Source: DASPKT01 sp035626475 (GTDB taxonomy: Bacteria > Pseudomonadota > Alphaproteobacteria > Azospirillales > Azospirillaceae). From it: a stretch of DNA of 64,000 nucleotides. The position numbers and the translations under genes were made by a program. Position 1 is the stretch's first letter; every line of letters begins with the position of its first letter. Below the pieces are notes generated by a model. The model made no database searches, was not told the DNA's origin, and saw only the letters and a program-made list of their open reading frames with translations. Below are positions 52,039 through 60,432 of this stretch, piece by piece. The DNA is taken from contig DASPNP010000041.1 of the NCBI GenBank assembly GCA_035626475.1, positions 99,396-163,395 on the forward strand, read 5' to 3'.

Positions 52039-52788
52039 TCAGGTTTTCGCGGGCGGCAGGCAGGCCGCGCCCATCGGGCCGCCGGCGACGAACAGGGCGC
52101 CGTGCCGGTAGAAGGCCAGCGCCCCGCGCACGTCATTCATCCTGACGAACAGCACGTCGCCGCGCCGGCTGAGCGCGACCACGCGGGCATCCGCCTCGGC
52201 CGCGGCGGCGAAGGCGCGCACCGGGTCGACGCCGCGGGGGAACACCACCGCCGCCCCGTCCGACGGCCGCCCCGCGACGGCCCCCGCCGCCAGCACCGCC
52301 AGCGACAGCGCGACCGCTCCCCGCCCCCCGCCGGTCCCGCCGCCCCGCCTCGCCCGGAACCAGCCGGCCAGGGCGCAGGCGACGCCGGCCAGGAAGAAGC
52401 CCAGGTCCCAGGCGAAGCGCTGCCCGCTGTCCATGCGGATGTGATGGATGCCCAGCAGCCAGTGCGAGACGATCCCGTCCAGAACGTGCCAGAGGCCGAA
52501 GCCCAGCAGGACGCCCGCGCCGAGGCTGCCCCGCCCGTCCCGGTGCCGCCACAGCCGCCAGAGCCCCGCCGCCGCCAGCAGGTACATCAGCGCGTGGAAC
52601 AGCCCGTCGGCCATCACCTGCACCCGCAGGTCGCGGAACGGGTCGCCCTCCACGGCGCTCAGCAGATGGTGCCACTGCAGGATCTGGTGCAGCAGGATGC
52701 CGTCGAAGAAGCCGCCCAGCGCGATGCCGAGCAGGACCGAACCGGCGGCGAAGCCGTGCTTTTCCGGGGCCGTGGCGGTTGGGGTCAT
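52039..52788 (-). CDS. DUF2243 membrane protein with C-terminal extension
   Basis: A 249-residue membrane protein. The N-terminal part is DUF2243: LLGIALGGFFDGILLHQILQ, then WHHLLSAVEGDP, and later DGIVSHWLLGIHHIRMDSGQ. About five hydrophobic helices are seen to residue 165, and the Gly/His-rich first helix is the family signature. Beyond an arginine-glycine linker and another helix (residues 175-195) there is a soluble tail of about 60 residues, VDPVRAFAAAAEADARVVAL and so on, that I do not know from the family. Such proteins are often associated with cytochrome oxidase or copper genes, which are absent here. The plus-strand terminator abuts its stop. Confidence 0.78.
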   Translation of the reverse strand: MTPTATAPEKHGFAAGSVLLGIALGGFFDGILLHQILQWHHLLSAVEGDPFRDLRVQVMADGLFHALMYLLAAAGLWRLWRHRDGRGSLGAGVLLGFGLWHVLDGIVSHWLLGIHHIRMDSGQRFAWDLGFFLAGVACALAGWFRARRGGGTGGGRGAVALSLAVLAAGAVAGRPSDGAAVVFPRGVDPVRAFAAAAEADARVVALSRRGDVLFVRMNDVRGALAFYRHGALFVAGGPMGAACLPPAKT

Positions 52789-52978
52789 GCGCGGCGTGCC
52801 TCCTGTCGGTCCATGCCGGGGACAACAGCGGCCGGCGCGCGGCGTTCGTGCGGCCCCTTCTTGCGGTCGTACCACCGGGTGAGCGTACCCCGCCGGAACA
52901 CGGATGGCCCTCGCCTGTTTGTCACGGGACGGCACCCTTTCGCGCACCCCGAGACAAGCAATCCATTGGAGGAAATCT

Positions 52979-53848
52979 ATGGCCGATCGGACTGGGAACT
53001 ACGGAACGGGCTACGGCGCGTCGGGCGGCTATGCCCAGTCGCGCTACGGCCGAGGCGGCAGCGGCGGCGGCTTCGGCGGCGGACAGAACTTCAACCGCGG
53101 CGGCAGCGGCGGCGGCCAGGGCGGCAGCGTCGGCACCGGCGCCGGCACCGCCCTGCAGCTGGCCCCGCTGGTGGTCGGCGGCGCGCTCGCGGCCTTCGGC
53201 ATCCGCCGCGGCGGCTGGGTCGGCTACGGCCTGGCGCTGGCGGGCCTCGGCGTGATGCAGCAGGCCTTCTCCGGCAAGCCCGACATCGCCCAGTGGACCG
53301 GCTTCGGCGTCGACCACGACAGCCGCGCGGTCACGGTCTCGCACACCGTCACCATCAACAAGCCGGCCGCCGAGCTTTACCGCTTCTGGCGGAACTTCTC
53401 GAACCTGCCGCGCTTCATGAACCATATCGAGCGCATCGAGATCATCGACGACAAGCGCTCGCACTGGCATGTGAAGGCGCCGGCCGGGCTGCGCGTCGAG
53501 TGGCAGGCCGAGGTCACGGACGAGCAGGAGAACCGCCGCATCGCCTGGCGGGCCGTGGAGCAGTCGGACGTCCCGAACTGGGGCCATGTCGAGTTCCGCG
53601 AGGCCCCCGGCGGCCGCGGCACCGAGGTGCACGCCGTCATCCGCTACGAGCCGCCGGCCGGCGCGCTGGGCCGCGCCATCGCCAAGATCCTGGGCGAGGA
53701 GCCGCAGGTGCAGATGCGCGAGGACCTCAACCGCTTCAAGCGGCTGATGGAGACCGGCGACGCCGACACCGGCGACAGCGGCACCCACGGCACCCGGGCC
53801 ACGGTCAGCACGGCCAAGGCCTCCACCAACGGCGATCCGAGCATCTGA
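52979..53848 (+). CDS. SRPBCC-domain protein with glycine-rich N-terminus
   Basis: A 289-residue protein. Residues 1-52 are low complexity (GASGGYAQSRYGRGGSGGGF). Two hydrophobic segments follow (LQLAPLVVGGALAAFGIRRG and WVGYGLALAGLGVMQQAF, residues 56-98). A START/SRPBCC cyclase-like domain occupies about 115-265, with HTVTINKPAAELYRFWRNFS and the following NLPRFMNHIERIEIIDDKRS as typical entry. The C-terminal 35 residues are a Thr/Gly/Asp tail. Such proteins bind hydrophobic ligands or act as polyketide-cyclase relatives. Start ATG 52979 follows TTGGAGGAAA. A terminator follows the gene. Confidence 0.8.
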   Translation: MADRTGNYGTGYGASGGYAQSRYGRGGSGGGFGGGQNFNRGGSGGGQGGSVGTGAGTALQLAPLVVGGALAAFGIRRGGWVGYGLALAGLGVMQQAFSGKPDIAQWTGFGVDHDSRAVTVSHTVTINKPAAELYRFWRNFSNLPRFMNHIERIEIIDDKRSHWHVKAPAGLRVEWQAEVTDEQENRRIAWRAVEQSDVPNWGHVEFREAPGGRGTEVHAVIRYEPPAGALGRAIAKILGEEPQVQMREDLNRFKRLMETGDADTGDSGTHGTRATVSTAKASTNGDPSI

Positions 53849-53869
53849 CACGGATCGGCCAGCCGAACG

Positions 53870-53897
53870 GGGGGAGCGGGCGACCGCTCCCCCTTTT
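53870..53897 (+). terminator. Intrinsic terminator after the SRPBCC gene
   Basis: GGGGGAGCGG pairs with CCGCTCCCCC around a GCGA tetraloop, followed by TTTT. It begins 21 bases after the stop. Confidence 0.87.
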
Positions 53898-53927
53898 CCG
53901 TCCCGGAATTCCCGTCGGGAGAGAGCG

Positions 53928-54155
53928 ATGCAGGTTGTCTATGTCTATCAGGGCGGCCGCGACGAGGGGCTGGAGCGCGAGCTGGTGGACCAGATCCCCG
54001 GCGCCCGCCAGCTCTGCTCCGTCCCCGGCATGTCCGGCATGACCGAGGTGACGCTGGACGTGCCCGGCGGCCAGGATTTGCAGGCGGTGGAGCTGCTGCG
54101 TCGCCGCGCCCGCATCATCGACGCCTCGCGCGGGTCGCTGGGCGAGGGCGCCTGA
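53928..54155 (+). CDS. Small protein of unknown function
   Basis: A 75-residue protein beginning MQVVYVYQGGRDEGLERELV and ending RRRARIIDASRGSLGEGA. The pattern of beta strands and helices (VYVYQGG, then a helix, then EVTLDVPGGQ) suggests a small ferredoxin-like fold, but I do not recognise a family. GAGAGAG lies six bases upstream of the ATG. It is 30 bases after a strong terminator, so it has its own promoter or depends on read-through. Its stop faces that of the GGDEF gene, two bases apart. Confidence 0.55.
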   Translation: MQVVYVYQGGRDEGLERELVDQIPGARQLCSVPGMSGMTEVTLDVPGGQDLQAVELLRRRARIIDASRGSLGEGA

Positions 54156-54156
54156 G

Positions 54157-57100
54157 CTACCCCGCCACCGGTTCCGGTTCGCGCTCCGCCGCCGCCAGCA
54201 CCACCCGGTCGCGCCCGGACTGCTTGGCGGCGTAGAGCGCCTTGTCGGCGCGCTCCAGGGTCCATTCCCCGGCCTCGTGCGGGCCCAGCCACTCGGCGAC
54301 GCCGGCGCTGGCGGTGACCAGCAGCGTCTCCCCGGCGTGCCGGATCGGCGTGCCGCGCATCAGCATGTGGAAGCGCTGCGCCGCCACCAGCGCCGCCTGC
54401 CCCTCGGTCATGGGCAGCAGCACCGCCAGCTCCTCGCCGCCGTAGCGCGCCGCGACGTCCGTGCCCCGGAGCGCGCTCTGCAGCCGCCCCGCCGCCTCGC
54501 GCAGCACCGTGTCGCCGGCGGCGTGGCCGTGCCCGTCATTGACCCGCTTGAAATGGTCCAGGTCGATCATCACGACGCTGAAGGTGCCGCCATAGCGCAC
54601 CGCCCGTTCCTGCTCCACCGCCAGCAGCTCCAGGAAGCGGCGGCGGTTGACCAGCCCGGTCAGGGCGTCATGGGTCGCCAGGTGATGCAGCCGGTCGTTG
54701 GCGTCGGTCAGGTCGCGGGTGCGGGCCTCGACCTCCTCCTGCAGCGCCCGCTGGCGCCGCCGCAGCAGCGCCGTCCGGGCCTGCACCAGCAGCGCCACGG
54801 CGGCCAGCAGGACCAGCGCCCCGGCCAAGCGGGCCCAGCCGGTCTCGTGCCAGAGCGGCACCACCTCGACCGGCAGCGCCAGCTCCCGCACCTGCCCGTC
54901 GTCGCCGACCTGGGCGCGGACCCGCAGCGTGTAGTCCCCGGCCGGCAGGTTGGTGTAGACGGCGACGCGCCGGGCCGGTTCCGCGTCGATCCAGCCGGCG
55001 TCGAACCCCTCCAGACGGTAGGCGTAGCGCACGGCGTCGGCGGCGGCGAAGTTCAGCAGCGCGAACTCCGCCTCCAGCCGCCGGTCCTCCGGCGGCACGC
55101 GCAGCACCATGGCGCCGTGGTCGGCGGCGATAGTGGCGGGAACGGATGAGGCGGCGGCACCCCGGATGCGGGTCAGCACCAGCTGCGCCGGCTGGTCCGG
55201 CTCGCTCAGCCGGTCGGGCCGCACCACGGTCAGGCCGCCGAAGCCGCCGAACAGCAGCGTGCCGTCCGGCAGGGACGCGGCGGAGGCGTTGATGTAGTTG
55301 CTGATGCGCAGGCCGTCGGCGCGGCCGAAGCGGCGCACCTGCCGCGTCTCCGTGTCCACCGTGGCCAGCCCGTCGGCGGTGCTGATCCACAGCGCGCCGC
55401 CGCCCGGCCGGCCCGCCGGCGCCGGGATCGGCAGGATCGCGCCGATATAGTCGCTGGGCAGGCCCTGCGCCCGCTTCAGCGTGGTGAAGGCCGCCGGCCG
55501 GCCGGGGCGCCAGCCCGGCTCCATCAGGCTGAGCCCGCTGACGGTGCCGACCCACAGCCGGCCGCGCCCGTCCAGGGCCAGGGAGTTGACATAGTCGTGC
55601 GGCAGCGCCCCCGGTTCCCCGGGGACGTGGCGGAAGCGGTGCATCGCCGTCTCGCCGGGCAGCATGACGTTCAGCCCCAAAGCCGTGCCGATCCAGGTGC
55701 GCCCCTCATGATCGCGCAGCACCGCCCGGACCTGGTTGTCGCTGAGGCTGGACGGGTCTTCCGGATCGTGGCGGAACAGCGTCTCGCGGCCGGTCGCCCG
55801 GTCCTGGCGGACGACGCCGAAATAGGTGCCGACCCAGGTCGCGTCGCCGCTGTCGTAGAGGCCGATGACGTCGCGCCCGACCGCGTTGCCCGGGGGTGCC
55901 GGCCGCATCGCCAGCGTCTCCGGATCGACCGCGTGGATGCCGATCGACCCGGCCAGCAGCGTGCCGTCGGGCCGGCGCAGCAGGCGCTGCACCTCGCGCG
56001 CGGGCGGCGGCGGATCCTGCGCGGTGGGGCGCCGGACACTGCCGTCGCGCAGATCGATGCGGTCGACCCGGCCGCTCTCCAGCCCGAGCCAGACCCTGCC
56101 GTCCGGCGCGGCGGCCAGGCTCCAGACGTCGGTGCCGGAGAAGCGCCCGCCCCGGTCGGCGAGCGATACAGTCAGGATGCCCTGGTTGGAGGGATTGTTG
56201 CGCTCCAGCCCGCGCTGGGTGCCGATCCAGACCAGGCCGGAGCGGTCGCGCAGGACGGCGCGCAGCAGATTACCGTTCAGCGAGGCCGGCACGGCGGGAT
56301 CGTGCTCCAGCCGCCGCGTGGCGCCCGTCGCCCGGTCCAGCACCAGCACGCCGCCGCCATAGGTCGCCAGCCACAGCTCGCCCGGCCGCACCTCGGCGAT
56401 GCCGCGCACCACATGCTGGCGCAGGGCGGAGGCGGTGCCGCTGAGGCCCGGCACGGCGCGCGCCAGCCCGTCGCGCCTGCTTATCAGGGCGATGCCGGTG
56501 CGCTCGCTGCCGACCCAGACGTCGCCCTCGCCGTCCTCGTGCAGGGACCAGATACCGCCCGTCACCACCTCGCGCGCGGCGGCGTCGGCGGCGGCCACGG
56601 GCTCGAACCGCTCGCCGCCGGGAGGCAGCCGGAACAGCCCCCGCTCGGTACCGGCCCACAGCATGCCGCGGCCGTCCCGCAGCAGCGCGAACACCGTCTC
56701 GCCCTTCAGCCCGCCCGCAGGGTCGCCGGAGCGGAAGCGCTGCACCGGCCGCAGATCCGGGCCCAGCCGGTCGAGCCCCGCATGGGTGCCGGCCCAGACG
56801 CCGCCCGCCCCGTCCGGCGCCAGCGAGTAGATCTTGGGATGGCCCACCCCCTCCGCGCCGATGCGGGCGGCGGTGAAGCGGTCGGTGGCCGGGTCGTAGA
56901 CGCTGACGCCGCCATTGTTGGTGCCGATCCACAGCCGCCCGTCGCCGCCCGCCACCAGGGAGCGGACATAATTGTCGGCGAGCGACCCGGGGTCGGCCGG
57001 GTCGTTCAGGTACTGGCGGAAGCGGTAGCCGTCATAGCGGGCGAGCCCGCCCATGGTGCCGACCCAGAGGAACCCCGTGGCGTCCTGCGCCAGCGCCGCC

Positions 57101-57261
57101 ACCGCGTCATGCGGCAGCCCCTCGCGCAGGGTGCTGGCCTCGAAGGCGACGACGGCCAGATCCTCCCAGGGATCGCCGGCCTGGGCACCGGCCGGAGCCG
57201 CACCCAGGGCGGCGGCGAGCAGCGCCGCGCCCAAAGGCCGGGCAAGCTTCCATCGGCGCAT
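54157..57261 (-). CDS. Periplasmic beta-propeller sensor diguanylate cyclase
   Basis: A 1034-residue membrane sensor. After a signal peptide (MRRWKLARPLGAALLAAALG), residues 30-700 contain many two-component regulator propeller repeats with the D-x-x-G-x-L/F-W-V/I-G-T pattern (DATGFLWVGTMGGLARYDGY, GDGRLWIGTNNGGVSVYDPA and many more). A Y_Y_Y domain follows (about 725-820, YAYRLEGFDAGWIDAEPARR), then one transmembrane helix (LAGALVLLAAVALLVQA) and a short coiled coil. The GGDEF domain (about 865-1020) has the active-site GGEEL with an RxxD product-inhibition site (RGTDVAARYGGEEL). It would make c-di-GMP in response to an external ligand. ATG 57261 is chosen because the signal peptide starts there. 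Confidence 0.92.
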   Translation of the reverse strand: MRRWKLARPLGAALLAAALGAAPAGAQAGDPWEDLAVVAFEASTLREGLPHDAVAALAQDATGFLWVGTMGGLARYDGYRFRQYLNDPADPGSLADNYVRSLVAGGDGRLWIGTNNGGVSVYDPATDRFTAARIGAEGVGHPKIYSLAPDGAGGVWAGTHAGLDRLGPDLRPVQRFRSGDPAGGLKGETVFALLRDGRGMLWAGTERGLFRLPPGGERFEPVAAADAAAREVVTGGIWSLHEDGEGDVWVGSERTGIALISRRDGLARAVPGLSGTASALRQHVVRGIAEVRPGELWLATYGGGVLVLDRATGATRRLEHDPAVPASLNGNLLRAVLRDRSGLVWIGTQRGLERNNPSNQGILTVSLADRGGRFSGTDVWSLAAAPDGRVWLGLESGRVDRIDLRDGSVRRPTAQDPPPPAREVQRLLRRPDGTLLAGSIGIHAVDPETLAMRPAPPGNAVGRDVIGLYDSGDATWVGTYFGVVRQDRATGRETLFRHDPEDPSSLSDNQVRAVLRDHEGRTWIGTALGLNVMLPGETAMHRFRHVPGEPGALPHDYVNSLALDGRGRLWVGTVSGLSLMEPGWRPGRPAAFTTLKRAQGLPSDYIGAILPIPAPAGRPGGGALWISTADGLATVDTETRQVRRFGRADGLRISNYINASAASLPDGTLLFGGFGGLTVVRPDRLSEPDQPAQLVLTRIRGAAASSVPATIAADHGAMVLRVPPEDRRLEAEFALLNFAAADAVRYAYRLEGFDAGWIDAEPARRVAVYTNLPAGDYTLRVRAQVGDDGQVRELALPVEVVPLWHETGWARLAGALVLLAAVALLVQARTALLRRRQRALQEEVEARTRDLTDANDRLHHLATHDALTGLVNRRRFLELLAVEQERAVRYGGTFSVVMIDLDHFKRVNDGHGHAAGDTVLREAAGRLQSALRGTDVAARYGGEELAVLLPMTEGQAALVAAQRFHMLMRGTPIRHAGETLLVTASAGVAEWLGPHEAGEWTLERADKALYAAKQSGRDRVVLAAAEREPEPVAG

Positions 57262-57483
57262 GCGCGGTCCCCTTCGCCCGTCCGCTGGCAGTCCACGTCG
57301 AAAAGCCCGCCCAGCATACCACCTTCGAGCGGGCGATGTCAGGGCCGCGCGGCAGTAGCCACTACAATTTATAAGGTTATTCAGCGTCTTCGCCGCGCGC
57401 CGGGATAAATGATTCCTGTTGAAAGCCGGTGGGACCGCCCCAATATGGTGGACATCATCCAACACCCTTGTGTCGAGGAGACC

Positions 57484-58203
57484 ATGGCAACCGGACCGTT
57501 CAATCGATACGCGTCGCACAGCCACGCTGTCGATCAGGCCCAGTTCGACGCAGGCCTGCGCGCGCACATGCTGCGCGTCTTCAACTACATGACCGTCGGG
57601 CTGGTCATCACCGGCCTGGTGGCGTTCTTCGGCGCCCAGTCCGAGGCGCTCGTCGCCGCCATCTTCGGCACGCCGCTGAAGTGGGTGGTGATGCTCGCCC
57701 CGCTGGCCTTCATCTTCTTCGGCTTCCGGCCGCACACGATGTCGGCCTCGACGCTGCAGACGATGTTCTATCTCTTCAGCGGCCTCATGGGCCTTTCGCT
57801 CATGAGCGTCTTCCTGGTCTTCACCGGGGAGAGCGTCGCGCGGGTGTTCTTCATCACCGCCGCCACCTTCGCCGGTACGGCGCTGTACGGCTACACGACC
57901 AAGGCCGACCTGTCGCGCTTCGGCTCGCTGCTGTTCATGGGCCTGATCGGCATCGTGATCGCCAGCCTGGTGAACATCTTCGTCGGCTCCAGCGCCCTGC
58001 AGTTCGCCATCTCGGTGATCGGCGTGCTGGTCTTCACCGGCCTGACCGCCTACGACACCCAGAACATCAAGCAGCAGTACGCCGAGGGCTGGGGCGCGGA
58101 GAGCAACAACAAGCTCGCCGTCATGGGCGCGCTGTCGCTCTACCTGAACTTCATCAACCTGTTCCAGATGCTGCTGTCGCTGCTGGGCAACCGGCAGGAG
58201 TAG
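57484..58203 (+). CDS. Bax inhibitor-1/YccA-family membrane protein
   Basis: A 239-residue protein with about seven hydrophobic helices. Family marks are HMLRVFNYMTVGLVITGLVA in the first part, LYGYTTKADLSRFGSLLFMG and the C-terminal YDTQNIKQQYAEGWGAESNN, in which the conserved Tyr-Asp-Thr-Gln is the family signature, then ALSLYLNFINLFQMLLSLLG. This matches YbhL-type BI-1 proteins, which are thought to act as pH-gated calcium leak channels or FtsH-linked factors. The ATG at 57484 has GGAGACC upstream. A terminator follows 26 bases past the stop. Confidence 0.93.
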   Translation: MATGPFNRYASHSHAVDQAQFDAGLRAHMLRVFNYMTVGLVITGLVAFFGAQSEALVAAIFGTPLKWVVMLAPLAFIFFGFRPHTMSASTLQTMFYLFSGLMGLSLMSVFLVFTGESVARVFFITAATFAGTALYGYTTKADLSRFGSLLFMGLIGIVIASLVNIFVGSSALQFAISVIGVLVFTGLTAYDTQNIKQQYAEGWGAESNNKLAVMGALSLYLNFINLFQMLLSLLGNRQE

Positions 58204-58228
58204 TCTCCGGCTTCAGGGCCAGGGATAC

Positions 58229-58263
58229 GGGCCGTCCGGGGGCAACCCCGGGCGGCCTTTTTC
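58229..58263 (+). terminator. Intrinsic terminator after the BI-1 gene
   Basis: GGCCGTCCGGGG and CCCCGGGCGGCC pair with one T-G wobble around a GCAA tetraloop, followed by TTTTTC. Confidence 0.88.
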
Positions 58264-58345
58264 TTGGGGCCACGCCTATTCCCGCGCCCGCCGGGAACGC
58301 GGCCCGCCTCCGCCGGGTTGGGCCAGCGGAGTTGATGATCTCGCG

Positions 58346-58768
58346 ATGACGGACTTGCCGATGCCCGAGCAGACCCCGAACAGGCGCAAGGAAAAGGCCG
58401 AACGGCGCTTCGACCGGGAGTTCCAGCGGCTGCAGGATGGGCTGCCGGACCGGATCTCCCGCTGGGTCGGCAAGCTGCGCTGTCCGGAGGCGCGCTGGGT
58501 GCGCATCCCCGTCGCCATCCTCTGCTTCTGCGGCGGCTTCCTGGGCTTCCTGCCGGTGCTGGGCTTCTGGATGGTGCCGGTCGGCATCGTGCTGCTGGCG
58601 ATCGATCTGCCCTTCCTGCGCCGCCCCACCGGCCGCGGCCTGGTGCGCGGGCACTGGATGTGGCGGCAGCTGCGCCGCCGCTACCGGCTGGGCGTCAGGA
58701 TCGACCCCGGCGCCAAGCCGCTCACGGGGCGGACGGGCGCGGCCCGGATCTATCCGACGCGGAGCTAG
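58346..58768 (+). CDS. Small membrane protein, PGPGW-like
   Basis: A 140-residue protein with a charged N-terminal half (RRKEKAERRFDREFQRLQDG), then two closely spaced hydrophobic helices (RIPVAILCFCGGFLGFLPVL and GFWMVPVGIVLLAIDLPFL) and a basic tail with RGHWMWRQLRRRYRLGVRID. The layout resembles small transmembrane PGPGW-type proteins. I cannot name a function. It lies 143 bases after the BI-1 gene, past a terminator, and its stop abuts the stop of the convergent hydrolase gene with no gap. Confidence 0.65.
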   Translation: MTDLPMPEQTPNRRKEKAERRFDREFQRLQDGLPDRISRWVGKLRCPEARWVRIPVAILCFCGGFLGFLPVLGFWMVPVGIVLLAIDLPFLRRPTGRGLVRGHWMWRQLRRRYRLGVRIDPGAKPLTGRTGAARIYPTRS

Positions 58769-59665
58769 TCACAGGAACCCGTCCAGCGCCGCCAGCACCG
58801 CGTCCGGCGCCTCCTCCGGCAGGAAATGGCCGCAGTCCAGCGCCGCGCCGCGCAGATCGGCGCAGACCTCGCCCCAGACCTTCAGTGGGTCGTAGGCGCG
58901 GCCGACCAGCCCCTTCGAGCCCCAGAGGACCAGGGTGGGGCAGGCGATCCTCCGCCCCGCCGTCCGGTCCTCCTCCTCGTGCCGGCAGTCGATGGAGGCG
59001 CCGGCCCGGTAATCCTCGCAGACGGCATGGATGGTGGCCGGGTCGCGGAAGACCCGCAGATATTCCGCCAGCACCTCCGGCGGCACCGGGTCGGCGCCCG
59101 GCGACAGGGCCCGCAGGGCCGAGCGCACCAGATAGTCCGGGTCCAGCCCGATGAAATGCTCCGGGAAGGGCGCCGGCTGGATCAGGAAGAACCAGTGCCA
59201 GTAGGCGCTGGCGACCTGCCTGGTCACCGTGCCGTAGACCACCGAGCCGGGGATGATGTCCATCAGGCAGAGCTTCTCCACCCGCTCTGGATGGTCGATC
59301 GCCAGCCGGTGCGCCACCCGGGCGCCGCGGTCGTGCGCCACCAGGCGGAAGCGCTCATGTCCCAGCGCCGCCATGACCTCCACCATGTCCAGCGCCATGG
59401 CGCGCTTGGCATAGTCGGCATGGTCGCCGCCACCCGCCGGCTTGCCGCTGTCGCCATAGCCGCGCAGGTCCGGCGCCACGACGGTGAAGCGCTCCGCCAG
59501 TTTCGGCGCAACCCGGTGCCACATCAGGTGCGTCTCGGGGAAGCCGTGCAGCAGCAGCAAGGGCGGCCCCTCCCCGCCCACGGCAAGGTTGATCTCCGTG
59601 CCCGACGTGGCGATGCGGCGGTAGGCGAAGCCGTCCATCATGGGGGCGCTCCCGTTGTTCGCCAC
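58769..59665 (-). CDS. Alpha/beta hydrolase, haloacetate dehalogenase-like
   Basis: A 298-residue alpha/beta hydrolase. The oxyanion region is LLLLHGFPETHLMWHRVAPK, and the nucleophile elbow is VAHDRGARVAHRLAID with Asp as nucleophile followed by Arg at +1 and +4. In fluoroacetate/haloacetate dehalogenases those two arginines bind the carboxylate. The halide-binding His-Trp is matched by AYWHWFFLIQP. The catalytic His is in DCGHFLPEEAP. These marks together favour haloacetate dehalogenase over epoxide hydrolase, which has a different cap. It would turn haloacetate into glycolate. No dehalogenase regulator or transporter adjoins it. Confidence 0.83.
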   Translation of the reverse strand: MANNGSAPMMDGFAYRRIATSGTEINLAVGGEGPPLLLLHGFPETHLMWHRVAPKLAERFTVVAPDLRGYGDSGKPAGGGDHADYAKRAMALDMVEVMAALGHERFRLVAHDRGARVAHRLAIDHPERVEKLCLMDIIPGSVVYGTVTRQVASAYWHWFFLIQPAPFPEHFIGLDPDYLVRSALRALSPGADPVPPEVLAEYLRVFRDPATIHAVCEDYRAGASIDCRHEEEDRTAGRRIACPTLVLWGSKGLVGRAYDPLKVWGEVCADLRGAALDCGHFLPEEAPDAVLAALDGFL

Positions 59666-59732
59666 GAGCGTAGCAGAGGCGCCGGCGGGCGCCAGACGAG
59701 CATGGGTGGAAGGCGGCGCTGTTGACGCTTCT

Positions 59733-59753
59733 TAGATACGCTTGACGTATCTA
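59733..59753. promoter_or_regulatory. Inverted-repeat operator of higBA
   Basis: TAGATACG and CGTATCTA are perfect eight-base arms around CTTGA, 23 bases before higB. A TTGACG box at 59722-59727 gives a likely -35. HigA-type antitoxins bind such dyads to repress their own operon. Confidence 0.75.
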
Positions 59754-59776
59754 TGTACGCAGGACATCATCAATGC

Positions 59777-60058
59777 ATGATCAAGTCCTTCGCGGACAAA
59801 CGGACGGCCGCCCTGTTCCAAGGGCTGGTCGCCAAGGGAACGCCGCAAGACGTGGCGCGCCGGGCGACGGCGAAGCTCCGGCTGATCGACGCGGCCGCGG
59901 AGCTGTCATTCCTTGAGTCGCCGCCCGGAAACCGGCTGGAGGCGCTGGGCGGCGACCGTGCGGGGCAGCACAGCATCCGGGTCAACGACCAGTGGCGCCT
60001 CTGCTTCCGCTGGTCCGGCGGGGACGCGTTCGACGTTGAGTTCTGCGACTACCATTGA
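59777..60058 (+). CDS. higB: HigB-type toxin (RelE/ParE superfamily)
   Basis: A 93-residue toxin of a type II toxin-antitoxin pair. HigB family marks are MIKSFADKRTAALFQGLV at the start, then ATAKLRLIDAAAELSFLESP, PGNRLEALGGDRAGQHSIRV and the C-terminal QWRLCFRWSGGDAFDVEFCD, with the catalytic-side basic and acidic residues in place. It should cleave ribosome-bound mRNA. The toxin gene precedes the antitoxin gene, the usual order for HigBA. The chosen ATG gives the normal length of about 92 residues. An operator dyad overlaps its promoter. Confidence 0.92.
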   Translation: MIKSFADKRTAALFQGLVAKGTPQDVARRATAKLRLIDAAAELSFLESPPGNRLEALGGDRAGQHSIRVNDQWRLCFRWSGGDAFDVEFCDYH

Positions 60059-60067
60059 GGCCGGACC

Positions 60068-60418
60068 ATGACCATCAGCCGCGAGGATTTGGAAGCGGGC
60101 AGCATCGACCTGACGGACGTGGCCGAGGCCGGCACGGGCCATACGCCCTCGCCGGGCGAGCTGCTGCGCAGCGAGTGGCTGGAGCCGCTGGGCATCAGCG
60201 CCTACCGGCTGGCGAAGGATATCGACGTGCCGGCGAACCGCATCACCGGCATCCTGAACGGCACGCGGGCGATCTCGGCCGACACGGCCCTGCGGCTAGC
60301 CCGCTATTTCGGCACAGACCCGCAATCCTGGCTGAACCTGCAGGCGCGCTATGACCTGGAGCGGGCACGGGTGGAGCTCGCCTCCCGCCTGGATGCCATT
60401 CGCCCGCACGCGGCCTGA
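60068..60418 (+). CDS. higA: HigA-type antitoxin
   Basis: A 116-residue antitoxin. The XRE-type helix-turn-helix is near residues 38-90 (LEPLGISAYRLAKDIDVPAN, then RITGILNGTRAISADTALRL), followed by ARYFGTDPQSWLNLQARYDL, a hallmark of HigA. The N-terminal 25 residues are longer than in many HigA proteins and may help bind the toxin. It starts nine bases after higB, in the same operon, and would neutralise HigB and bind the dyad at 59733-59753. Confidence 0.93.
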   Translation: MTISREDLEAGSIDLTDVAEAGTGHTPSPGELLRSEWLEPLGISAYRLAKDIDVPANRITGILNGTRAISADTALRLARYFGTDPQSWLNLQARYDLERARVELASRLDAIRPHAA

Positions 60419-60432
60419 GTCACGTCGCCTGA

